From Aurelia coerulea (Eukaryota; Cnidaria; Scyphozoa; Semaeostomeae; Ulmaridae), in contig CM076959.1 in NCBI GenBank assembly GCA_039566865.1, forward strand, positions 18,646,501-18,710,500: a stretch of 64,000 bases of DNA. The letters run 5' to 3'. This document shows positions 27,176-37,800 of the stretch, piece by piece. Position 1 is the stretch's first letter. Each line of letters begins with the position of its first letter. A model generated the notes under the pieces. That model ran no database searches. It saw nothing but the letters and a program-made list of their open reading frames with translations, and was not told the origin of the DNA. The translations under genes and the position numbers were made by a program.

Positions 27176-28024
27176 CCACGGTTAACCGTATTAATTACAG
27201 TCTAAATAGTATGGGATGCTTTATCAATGAATTGTACATTGAGAATTAGGGGAACTACACGTTATGGGAATGTCATATCCTTGATGGCCTTGGCGAAAGA
27301 AGACTGTCTTAGATGTACAAATATATTTGAGCTACAACCTTGCATTTATGGTGCAATACTTGATGACTTACTAATATGTAAGGAAAATTGAGGTGAGTTA
27401 GGGTAAGGTCCTCCACAAAGGCTGTCATTGGCAGACCACAAAACGAAATTGACAACAAAGGAATCCCACCGGAACATCCAACATTGATAGGTATCGATTT
27501 ACATGTACTGCAACTGCGATGCCTTTTGATTTGAGGTAAGAATAATGATTGGCGGTAGGAGGGCCGCCGAGAGGTTTTTGAGACCCAGGGACAAAACTAC
27601 GAAATTAGGCCTCCTGCGAGCGAAGCAGGCAGAAGATAGGGGAGTATCGTACTTTATGAGCCGCATAGACCCCGAGGCCTTGGGGTAAATTGCCCCTTGC
27701 CCCCTCTCGGTGGGCCTGGGTGGCAGATACATGTTGTCCCTATCCCTGGTAAGCAGCTAATTGAAGTCAAAGGCTGAAATATTTGATGAGATTTGTTCTG
27801 CAAAGCTGATCATCGATTATTGGTGAACTTGAAAGTGACTGAATTGTTCCTTCATTGAAGGTATCCACATTTTGATGGAAGATATTTCATCAATATTTCT
27901 GCAATGATCAAAATCCTTTCTGATCAATTGGAGGGCCCCTTGAAACAGCTTCTGCTGTAGAGCAACCCTCCCTAGATATATCAAATCAACCAATTGATTA
28001 ATCAATAAATATAGAGCAAACAAT

Positions 28025-28060
28025 TTCATTCATTCATTCATTCATTCATTCATTCAGTCA
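28025..28060. repeat. (ATTC)n microsatellite
   Basis: Eight or nine ATTC tetramers, directly visible. Confidence 0.9.
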
Positions 28061-29029
28061 TTGCATTATTTTGAGTAGGCTGCAAGGATTTCTAGCCATT
28101 TCTAGCTAATTATTTATACTTTCTCAAATATTTCTGAAATGCTTCTTTCGTTTGGGACTTTTTGTAATCATAAAGGCATCTAATTCTGTGGTTTCGATGT
28201 TTGATAAAAACATTATGTTCAGCTGTGAACTTGATGTGATAATTCTTTAATATACAAGAAAAATTAATATGCAAAAATCATTATGCAATTTTTCAACATA
28301 CAAGACAAATGTGACAAGCAGTTCAACAGACCTGTGACCACGAGGACACCACATCTCAATCAGAGACAAAAATACAAAAGTGCCATGTTCATGTAATTTG
28401 TGCCAAGAATCAGGATGAAAGAAGTATTTAAAGAAATTTGAAAGCACCTGTTCAGTTTAAGGAGTTTTATTCCGGGCTTTATGCCCTAAAGAACTGGTGG
28501 TTTTAGATCGTTTTAGCAATACGAACAGATGTTTGCAGCTGTGCGTAGGATAATTTTGTATTTGTTTCGTTTGTTCGTTTGTTTGTTTCTGAGACTATTG
28601 GTTAATAAACACTAATGCTATAAAAATAGACTGCAATAAGTACATATTATACAAACAACTATTAATAAGAAGTTAATTAATATGCCTTAGATCTTGAAAT
28701 TCGTCAAATTAGGGTCACAAGTCATAAGACATGAATCAAAAAGGCTGGTTATGAAAACCAGAAAGTAGAAAGGACGGCGAAGGTAAGTCTTGGGTCATAC
28801 ATGATATCAATAAAGGCATTATTGAAAGTCGTAAATGGGAAGTATGAATCACAAAGCATGGATCAAATAAGCAATAGGTTATAAGACAAGGTTATGAGGA
28901 AAGAATGCGAGAATTGAAACGGTTTGGTGAGAAGGTAGATTGTACAGGATTCTTAATACAAATCATAGCCGACACCTTGAGACATGGGTCAGAAAATACA
29001 AGAAAGCAATGAGAATAGGGGTGATAAAT

Positions 29030-29590
29030 CAAAACACAAGGTTGATAAATCATAAGACAAGGTTGATAAATCATACGACAAGATTGATAAATCATAAGAC
29101 AAGGTTGATAAATCCTAAGACAAGGTTGATAAATCATACCACAAGGTTGATTAATCATAAGACAAGGTTGATAAATCATAAGACAATCATAAGACAAGGT
29201 TGATAAATCAAAAGACAAGGTTGATAAATCATAAGACAAGGTTGATAAATCACAAGACAAGGTTGATAAATCATAAGACAAGGTTAGTAAATCATAAGAC
29301 AAGGCTCATAAATCAAAAGACAAGATTGATAAATCAAAAGACAAGGTTGATAAATCATGAGACTAGGTTAGTAAATCATAAGACAAGGTTGATAAATCAT
29401 AAGACAAGGTTGATAAATCATAAGACAAGGTTGATAAATCAAAAGACAAGGTTAGTAAATCATAAGACAAGGTTGATAAATCATAAGACAAGGTTGATAA
29501 ATCATAAGACAAGGTTGATAAATCATAAGACAAGGTTGATAAATCATAACACAAGGTTGGTAAATCATAAGACAAGGTTGATAAATCTTC
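29030..29590. repeat. 21-bp minisatellite, about 26 units, open on both strands
   Basis: Consensus GGTTGATAAATCATAAGACA plus A. Because 21 is a multiple of three and no frame-specific stop falls in the unit, both strands give long low-complexity frames (RLINHKT repeats on plus, SYDLSTL on minus). I read these as repeat artefacts, not genes. Confidence 0.92.
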
Positions 29591-29924
29591 AGACTCAAGC
29601 CAGCAGTATGTGGTGAGTCTGGAGTCAAAATTTAGCATGAAAATGGCGACAACAAAGGCCAACCAAGAGATTGCACGTGCAAGGCATGCTGGATGACTGG
29701 ATGAAACAGACCCGTTCAAGGGCAACACTGACAGGATACGGTTTTAATGTTGTCGCCAAAAGAAGCGAAGCAGTTAAAAAGTTTTTCAAAGATTAATTTG
29801 ATTTATCAAGGTGATCGATTCAGTTGCTGAAATCTCCACTTACCTTTTAATCAATTAATCGATTTTGTAACAAGATCGAGGTTTCTTTCAGTAGGTGTCA
29901 AGGAAAGGAACGTATACATTAAAA

Positions 29925-30395
29925 CCGAAAACTTTCGGACGGAAAAGTTTCGGAAAAACAACTTCGGACAAAAGACTTTCGGACGCTTTTTCGAGAATTT
30001 CGGACAAAAAAACTTTCGGACTAACAATTTTGGCATAAAGCCAACCTACATGTCAAAACAAGCTGTAATTTGTATGTTATTTAATCATGTGCAAGTTAAA
30101 CAAACTACATAGATACATATAGATGCATCAGGAGCATCCGAAAAGCTGTTTTCAAGATTGCAGACGAAAACGAGAGGGACCTTCATCGACTCAAGAACAT
30201 TGCTATTGACAACTGCAATGTGGAAATTCACATTGGAAGCAGGATCACTGATGATACTTTATCATTTGTTAATAGTTGCATGGGCAAAATTCGTGTTTCC
30301 TTTCCATTTTCAAAGAATTTAAAACTTTCGGACAATTAAACTTTCGGACAAAAAATTGTCCGAAAGTTTGATCGTCCGAAAGTTTTCGATATTGA
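29925..30395. mobile_element. Foldback element with clustered CTTTCGGAC motifs
   Basis: ACTTTCGGAC or one-base variants occur about six times in the left 90 bp and five times (two direct, three inverted) in the right 90 bp, with the outermost arms pairing as CGAAAACTTTCGGAC / GTCCGAAAGTTTTCG. Arrays of a 9-10 bp motif at both ends are typical of transposase-binding subterminal repeats. The centre holds an unexplained open frame. Confidence 0.65.
30095..30339 (+). other. Coding-like open frame without ATG inside the CTTTCGGAC element
   Basis: A frame of about 80 codons (contains RKAVFKIADENERDLHRLKN and NCNVEIHIGSRITDDTLSF) with amino-acid composition like a real protein rather than noise. 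No start codon and no recognised family. It could be a captured host exon or a transposase remnant. Low certainty. Confidence 0.3.
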
Positions 30396-30512
30396 TGTAT
30401 CCAACTGCTTAAATTCCACGGTGATAAAATCAGTTGCCAAAAATCTTAACTTTTTGATCAATTGATAGATATGTTATCTTTTATCAAGTTATCTTCCAAT
30501 ATTTTGTTACAG

Positions 30513-30962
30513 GTACCTAGCATTCAGAGGATCAAACGCGAAGACAAGATAAGAGGAAAACGTGCATCATTCTCAGCCCAGGATTTGTACGCCAGAAGCG
30601 TCAATTTAAACTCTTCTCGATATCAAATTAACACTTTGCAGCTGGAGTATTCTTCCAGAGAAGTAAGTGTTTTAAATCATTGTTCGCAGATACTTTTTGA
30701 AAACAAACCCAGAAGAATTTTACTACTTGGAAAAGTCTGCCAAAAGGAAAGATCAGTACAAGTTTATGTTTGCAATCTACTCAAAGCTATGCAACTTTGG
30801 TTGCACAAAAAAAATCCTGGTGGTATCGAACCAAATCGTTGTAGCAGAAACTCTCTTCAAAGTATGCAAAGATTAGAATTGACAGTTCAACATTTTCTTG
30901 GAAAACGGAGCAAAAAAGGAGATCTATCAAGAGTGAGAATAATCTATCAAAAGGACAAATAG
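30513..30962 (+). CDS. Candidate alternative 3' exon of the kinase gene, or an unknown exon
   Basis: An acceptor (TTTTGTTACAG) at 30512 opens a frame to a TAG at 30960-30962 that is exactly in phase with the end of kinase exon 14 (phase 0), giving a basic 149-residue tail beginning VPSIQRIKREDKIRGKRASF. If real, it would replace the 11-residue tail encoded at 23159-23194 and skip an 8.5-kb intron. No domain is recognised. An internal GTAAGT at 30666 could act as a donor. No relation to KA1 domains could be shown by eye. Confidence 0.35.
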   Translation, partial: VPSIQRIKREDKIRGKRASFSAQDLYARSVNLNSSRYQINTLQLEYSSREVSVLNHCSQILFENKPRRILLLGKVCQKERSVQVYVCNLLKAMQLWLHKKNPGGIEPNRCSRNSLQSMQRLELTVQHFLGKRSKKGDLSRVRIIYQKDK

Positions 30963-31155
30963 ATGTAAGCTGCTATCAATGATTTGTTCGATTCTGCTAC
31001 CAAAGGACAAATAGATGTAAGCTGCTATCAATGATTTGTTCGATTCTGCTACCAAAGGACAAATAGATGTAAGCTGCTATCAATGATTTGTTCGATTCTG
31101 CTACCAAAGGACAAATAGATGTAAGCTGCTATCAATGATTTGTTCGATTCTGCTG
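30949..31155 (+). repeat. 52-bp tandem repeat, four units
   Basis: Unit starts AAGGACAAATAGATGTAAGC and ends TTGTTCGATTCTGCTACC-A. Units begin at about 30951, 31003, 31055 and 31107, virtually identical. The first unit contains the stop codon of the preceding open frame. Confidence 0.92.
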
Positions 31156-31952
31156 ATATAAAGCTGCTGTGTAGTGGAACTCGTCTGCCAAGGAACTAAA
31201 CATTTCTTTGAAAGAACCCCAGGGAAGGAGAGACTCTTGTATTTAGAAGAATTTACCAAAGAGTAAGAGCATTGCTTTTTTCACGAGCAGCTCAAGGCTA
31301 TTTTAGATGTGTTCCAAATCAAATGAGGTATCAATACCAACACGAAGAGAACCACATGTGAATGGAAGTTTATGATATATTGTGGGACTATGCCTTTTTG
31401 AAAATGATTGATCAATGCTATTACTGTTTCTGCAAGGACAGCAAATGAGGGTTTCAAAAACATTAGATTGTGAACCCCTTGTGAACGCGCTCTAAAGACT
31501 CAAGGGAAGGTCATAAGACGTATGTTATATGTTATAGGACGCAAAACAAGGATTCAAGAGTCTCTTGGAATCTTCTGTTCAACATTTCCTTGCGAAGTTA
31601 ATCAGTTAAAATAATAGCTTACTGCCAAGGAGAGTCTGTGAAAAGAACAATTTAATGTACACTTTTATTCATGATTTGCTCATGAATGTTTCAACTTTGA
31701 TGGCAATCAATATCAAACGTAGAAGTACACAAAAAGATACGGACGGTACAACGAAGTTAGCCATATTCTTTGAGACTGTATGCGTTTTTGAACGGTGGTT
31801 ATCAAAACTGCCTATTTGACAAAGACGGTAAATAAGGGCTTTAAAGACTCAAGAGAACGGTCAAGGACTTAAAAAATGGGTGGTATTTGGAGGACAGTAC
31901 AAGGAATGCTGACACAGGAAACATTGAAGAATTGTTCTAAACGACAGTAAGC

Positions 31953-33206
31953 ATGTCTAATGTTACTCTTGCATCAAACCTTACTGCAGTTACACTCGCA
32001 GCAGCAACAACAGTCACAACAACCACAACAACCACACTGATACCAAACGACACAACTGTTGCCATTCCTCCATTATTTTCAAATGGTTTTGAAATCGCGT
32101 TACGGATCATATATCTATTGATGACATTTCTTGGTATCAGTGGAAATGGTCTCATCATCTATTTAATTGTGTCAAAGAAAGTCGGGCGGACATCATTCAA
32201 CATCTTACTGACAAATCTCTCATTAGCCGACCTTCTTGCAAACATTTTCCTGTATCCTTACATCTTCATTGATATTCAAGGATTGAATATAAGCCAGTCG
32301 ACAGGACGTGTTTTATGTAACTTCACGATCGGCCTGACCTCATTCTTTATCTGTTGCGTCGTTTCGTTTCTAACTCTAACGACCATTTCTGTCAATCGAT
32401 ACATATGCATCAATCATCCTTTGAAGTTCTCATGGCAACAGAGCAAAGATGGTAGCAAAATATTCAGTGTGATCACGTGGGTAATTTCTATCCTTGTCTT
32501 ATCACCGAACTTCTTTTCCTTCGTTTACCTGAAGCAATGGGGAATTTGTCGACGCGAATGGCCTAACGGGTTGAACGGAAAACTGTATACTTTGTTTACA
32601 GCTTTATTCGGCCTATTGGCACCAGTTCTCGTGCTTTTCTACACTTATATTGCAACAGTCAAGACTCTGAGAAACAAAGTTTCAGATACAGTGGTAGTCC
32701 AGAGCATTCCGCAAAACACACGACGGAAAACAGTACGTTTATTAGGCTGGCTAATCGTGGTTTTCGCTTTGTGTTGGTCTCCTTTCTTTGTATATTGGGT
32801 CCTCTCACGCTACGCAAACGTGTTCAGCGAGGGAAACATGGGCGACATTCAACGCATGCGTGCTATTCGTTTAACGATTATTCCCGCGACCCTGCACACG
32901 ATTGCTGATCCTATTCTATATGGATTGGTAAGCGAGCAATACCGCGTTGCAGTGAAGAAATTCTTCAATATGCACACACCAATGGACCGCTCCGCGTCGC
33001 TAACTACTTCTATTTCGCGGTCAATAGCCGTGCGGGTGCGATCAAACACGTACAACGAAAAGTCAAGTTTTTCTATGAAGGCAATTGATGAAGAGCATCG
33101 CAGCAAGATGACGCCGGAGTCTGCCATCGTTATGTCACATATAAGATCAAGGAGCAAATCTATTCCAGCAGATGTTAAGAAAGAAAGACATGTTAAACGT
33201 CTTTAA
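31953..33206 (+). CDS. Class A (rhodopsin-type) G-protein-coupled receptor, intronless
   Basis: A 417-residue seven-helix plasma-membrane receptor in one exon; ligand unknown, neuropeptide-receptor-like. Helices at about 47-71 (GISGNGL), 82-105 (NLSLADLL), 122-148, 168-190, 211-234, 261-283 (CWSPFF, 274-277) and 303-325. Cys122 and Cys199 form the expected helix 3-loop 2 disulphide. The Thr-rich N-terminus has three N-glycosylation sequons (Asn3, 9, 32). DRY is NRY (148-150) and NPxxY is DPILY (319-323), both variants that occur in invertebrate receptors. The C-terminal tail is Ser/Arg-rich with basic clusters. An in-frame stop lies just upstream of the ATG, which fixes the start. No gene symbol is justified. 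Confidence 0.93.
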   Translation: MSNVTLASNLTAVTLAAATTVTTTTTTTLIPNDTTVAIPPLFSNGFEIALRIIYLLMTFLGISGNGLIIYLIVSKKVGRTSFNILLTNLSLADLLANIFLYPYIFIDIQGLNISQSTGRVLCNFTIGLTSFFICCVVSFLTLTTISVNRYICINHPLKFSWQQSKDGSKIFSVITWVISILVLSPNFFSFVYLKQWGICRREWPNGLNGKLYTLFTALFGLLAPVLVLFYTYIATVKTLRNKVSDTVVVQSIPQNTRRKTVRLLGWLIVVFALCWSPFFVYWVLSRYANVFSEGNMGDIQRMRAIRLTIIPATLHTIADPILYGLVSEQYRVAVKKFFNMHTPMDRSASLTTSISRSIAVRVRSNTYNEKSSFSMKAIDEEHRSKMTPESAIVMSHIRSRSKSIPADVKKERHVKRL

Positions 33207-33239
33207 AAGACTGGTAAATTAATTAAATTCTTTAATACC

Positions 33240-33771
33240 TACAGGGTGTCCCAAAAAAATTGTTCGACGTTTGATTAAATATAGAAAATACCGAAATAAT
33301 GAATGGGCTCCCTTAACATAACCATATTGCTGAGATTTTTGAATTAATTTTAGACACCAGAAGCTAGCAAATCGGCTAAATATTCACAGAATTACGAGCG
33401 TGTTTCATTCCATGTTTTTAAATAAATCTTAAGTAAATTTTGGCAACGGTTACAAGAATTAGATAACTTTGGAAGTCTTTTGTGGTTTGCTCTGATATCG
33501 ACGAGAGGTAAAACATTGGACAGCCTTCTTTTACCTCGATTTTAGAACGTCTTTTTGGAAAACAGCAAGTCAGTTAGGGGCGTCTGGCTTCAGCTTTCGC
33601 ACATATTTGAACTTCAAAAGCTTGTAACTCGTTGAGTTCTTAGCAGATTCGCAAGATTTTGGCGTATTTAAAATCTGAGGAACAGGGATATCTAACCAGG
33701 AGCCTGTACCTTTTCTGGTTATTTTTCAACATTTAATCAAACGTCGAACAATTTTTCTGAGACACCCTGTA
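33240..33771. mobile_element. Tc1/mariner-type MITE (ACAGGGTGTCCC ends)
   Basis: TA-flanked inverted repeat: TACAGGGTGTCCCAAAAAAA, GTTCGACGTTTGATTAAA at the left; TTTAATCAAACGTCGAAC and GAGACACCCTGTA at the right. It begins 34 bp after the GPCR stop codon, so it probably lies in the GPCR 3' UTR or replaces part of it. Confidence 0.9.
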
Positions 33772-34815
33772 CGTTGAGCCAAGTAGGCTTTGTCCCAAAA
33801 AGTAAATAGATTTGGTCAGGCCAAGTGATGAAAATTTATATAGGGTTAATCAATGGCTAATTATTTTGAAAACGTCCCTCAATAGTCAATAGTTAGTAGA
33901 GTTAGTTTATCTAAAAATATAACTGTTTTCAATGTTGATAGCAAATATAACAATGTAAATAGACCGTAATATATTATTGGCTCGTTTCTCTGTATCACAT
34001 TCAATGTAGTAAAAAAGTTCGATTTTAAAGATTATGTATAGTCTTTCATATGTAAGTTTACCTGGAAATAATGATGACAATAGAGAGGATTATTTTTACC
34101 GTCATTTGTTCATACGAGAAATCTGCCTAACATATGAACCCCATTAATCTCGTCCCCAGAGTGGGTTCGTTGCTCTATCACTGTTCCTTATTCGGCTTCG
34201 TGATCAGCGTATGACGTCATCGAAAACACTAGCAACAAGGTTGGAGCCCCATATGAATGGAATCTATTTGAACAAGATCCAAAGATGTAGGCATGCTGCA
34301 GTTTCATTCAGACTCAACCTTGTCCTCGGGGCCTTTTGTCATGGATCGGAACTGCTGAAATTACGTACATCAAAGTCAATCAAGTCTAGCCTGTGTTCCA
34401 GACCATTACGAAAAAGTACGTAATTTCTTTTTATTTTTCTGGAGTCTGGAACACAGGCTAGCCAAGTCAGACTTTTCCATCAGTTGAACTACTGCACTGT
34501 GGACCCATTTTTATGCTAAGGCCAAATTTCTGCAGAAATCCATTTGCAAAATATCGCCAAAGCAAGCGAAAATATCATCAATATTGTCTTTCGTGGTTTT
34601 ACGCAGTCTGATTCGTCAATTCAGTGGAGGTGTGCTATTTTTGACAACCAATCAAAATTTGGATAGTTTTCCTCAAGAAAAATTTGTTGGTCTCATTCTG
34701 AAATCGAGATTACATTCTTGGGGCTTTCTTATTTATTAATGGCAGCTGGCCTAAGGCATTAATTGTGCAGAAGGGACACAGAAAAGCAAGTTGCCCAACC
34801 AAGGCCACGTAAATG
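33772..34815. other. Intergenic stretch between GPCR and first phosphatase
   Basis: Nothing coding seen. It contains a 76-bp hairpin at 34386-34461 (CTAGCCTGTGTTCCAGAC against GTCTGGAACACAGGCTAG), a cousin of the one at 18131-18235. No TATA box could be placed with confidence for the downstream gene. Confidence 0.6.
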
Positions 34816-37800
34816 ATGGCATTTGTGAGACTCACTAAAAGTTCGGGGAGGCAGCTGATCGACTCAGTGACGTCTGTCATATTTGATTGTGATGGTAAGT
34901 GTGAAAGTGCAGGCAAGGTTAGTATAGTGGGTATGATATTGTTTTACGAGAAACTATGCCCTTTTCAGATAATCAATGAAACAAGTTTCTGACCTCAAAT
35001 TAAAAGAAGAAGTTTACGTACAGGCCTTTGTCTGTGTACATATTATTAACATGACAAGTATTCTTTACATTATGATAAGCATTCTTGATGAGGCATATGA
35101 AAGAATGTAATTTTTTCTTAACAAATAACTAACAAATATCCTTAGGTAGGAAAACTGAAGTGTGCAAGGCCTGCACTGTAAATTATAAGTTGTAAATTGA
35201 CCTTAGACAGAGGTGTCAAAAGACACTGTTAGACAGGTTCCAAGTTACACATTTGAACAAATCAATTTAAGTTTGCAAGATACAGTTTCAGACAAAGAAT
35301 ATCTGTCATCAGATGCACTATGCAAGACACAAAAGTCATGCAAGTGCTTGCAGCAATATAGTGAACATTGAACAACAATAGATGTTTCCACATAAGATGG
35401 CATTGTGTGAGGGCATTTGACCAAGATGCATTGTATTCTATGATGTTATCAACAGTGATTCTATAGAAATTTGATCATTAAACGCAATGCATCTTGGTCA
35501 GATGCCCCCTGACGCCATATTATCTGGAATCGTCTGATAAGCGGTAATGGCACGAACTGGTCTCCAATCGAAAGAGAGCACATCATTAAACAGGCAGTGG
35601 GAATTTATGTTTCAAAACGCCGAAAGACAAAGATAGCCTCCCCACCAAGAAAGGTCGTTATTATCGATACCGATGTGATGTTGAAAATGAACAAGCAGAC
35701 AGATTTGTCCTGTTGACATTGATAGTTCAAACGAATCAGACACTGACGAGTCTGAGTTTCCGATGAAGAAACTTTCGAGTAGTACACGAAATATCTTTAA
35801 ATGCAGTTTATAGCCCTACAAACTCATTGACACATAAACATAACGATAATATTAATTTTACCGTAGTGTGATTACAGTATCTTTATCAATAGAGAGAGAC
35901 TTGAATACCTATTTTTGTGTCACTTCTTAATTACCGTCTTGAAAAACTACGCGTGGGAATCGCACGCGCAAATGAATTTGCCTGTGTGGTTTGCCGCACG
36001 CGTGTTGTTTTATTCCCGAAAAGGACTGTGTTATGTAAATCTATTCCAACAAATTTCCTCTTTTAGGAGTGATATGGCATCCCACTGGAGTCATTGATGG
36101 GGCAGCAGCATTGGTTGATATTCTGAAAAAGATGGTAAGTTGAAAAGTTTGTTGCATATATAGCGTTTGAAATCAATTTTAAAGACCATATGTGCAGTCA
36201 ATTAATGCATCACAAGTTAGAACCTTAAAAATTTGAGGATAAAAATTTTCTTGAGAAAATTCAACAAGAAATATTTTTAGTTCTGACTGAAAAGCATTCA
36301 AAACATTGAGAATGAGTGATTTCTTGGTTATCAAATTGTATTTCATACCTCTGAGTGCACACTAAAATAAATGAAAATAATGTAGCTGCACAAAAGCTGT
36401 GAAATTTTTCTAATTGGAAAGCTGAATCTTTGATATTTTACAAAATTCATTGCACTCACAAATGCTAGGCTATGAAGAAAGAGCAAGTATTCTTCAAACT
36501 ACAGGCCACAGCTAGCAGTGTGTTTGTATTGAGAATGTGGTTTATGCTTTCTTTTTTCTTCTCGAATTTTACCAGATTTGGAGGCTCAATAAATCCAAAC
36601 CTCAAGTGTCTAGCAAGTAAAGAGGACTATTATAGACTACCCAAAGCCCTGTGCAGGTCTTTTTATCCATTGATTATGTTTGATCTATACTTATTCCTTA
36701 ATTTTGGTATATTTCAATGATGGTTTACATATTGAACCAAACTTTTGCAGGGCAAGAAGGTGATATTTGTAACAAATAACAACACAAAATCTCAAAAACA
36801 GTTGCATGAAAAATTCAAAAGACTTGGCATTGGAGCTGAAGAGGTAAAATCAAAATTCCATGTCATATTTTATGTTTTAATCATTTCATGTGTTTTACTA
36901 TATTCCATATTTTGGCAAAATTCTGTTCAAATTGAAGACAAACGTTTTTTTGTGTATCAGGATGATGATGATAAAGAAATTATTGAAATGTTATTATGCT
37001 TCCCCATTAATGTTATGCATCAAAAAGTTGAAACATTATTGTGAACAAGCCATTTTTAGTTTTTTTTTAGCATATCAAGGGATAGGACAAGTTTGTTTAC
37101 CCCATAATTTTTCTTATTTGTTTCATTTCTTCAGGATGAGGTATTTGGGACAGCTAGAGTTGCAGCAGTATATCTTAAACATGTTTTGAAATGTGATAAG
37201 AAGGCATTCTTAGTTGGTGGGATAGGAATTGCTGAAGAGTTAAAGAATGTTGGAATCCAACACACGCCAATGGGGGTAAGTTGTATAGGAATTCAGCTGT
37301 GTTTTGATGTTGTTAAATTTAATTTTGGGTATCATTTCATTTTGGGGGAAATTTCCCATTTCATTGATCATTGTAAACTTGATTTGTAAAGTTGCAAAAA
37401 GAAGGTTGTAAACCCAGCAAGAGTGTAAAAATCTCAATCAGCTAGAAAAGAGCCAACCTTAAAGAAAGAAAGAAATTATTATAAAAGGAATGAAATATGA
37501 AATAATGAATTGGCTTAGACAGTCCTTTTTGGGAATAAAACAACACGCGTGCAGCAAAACACACAGGCAAATTCATTTGCGCGTGCGATTTGCACACATA
37601 GTTATTCAAGACGGTATTTAAGAAGTGACACAAAAATAGGTCTTCAAGTCTCCCTTTACTGATAAAGATAATCAAATTACTGATAAAATTAATATCATTT
37701 GTTCATATGTTTATGTGTCAATGAAGTTTTTGTTTTTACAGGACTATACTCGGCAGTTTCTTCCTCAGTAAACTCAGACTCGTCAGTGTCTGATCTGATT

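Larger units (their letters stand above)
24100..30120. other. Gene-poor repeat stretch
   Basis: Holds foldbacks at about 24109-24440, 24478-24895 (TACACGTTTTTTTT ends), 26037-26141 (GCCCAGGGTCTTTTGTCA / TGACAAATGGCCCTGGG), 26404-26505 and about 27545-27725, a direct duplication (26849-26970 and 27031-27175) and simple repeats. A possible exon at 25632-25872 (open frame, weak splice sites) is noted in the findings. I see no other credible gene. Confidence 0.55.

Noticed and set aside
28940..29640. Regular 21-bp repeats considered as a CRISPR array
   Set aside because: Units are contiguous with no spacers, and the DNA is clearly eukaryotic.
29200..29728. Long open frames on both strands of the 21-bp minisatellite
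   Set aside because: They follow only from a repeat length divisible by three; no start context, domain or splice structure.
30666..30690. GTAAGT followed by CAG as a mini-intron in the 30.5-kb open frame
   Set aside because: Only 25 nt, too short to splice; the frame is open through it.
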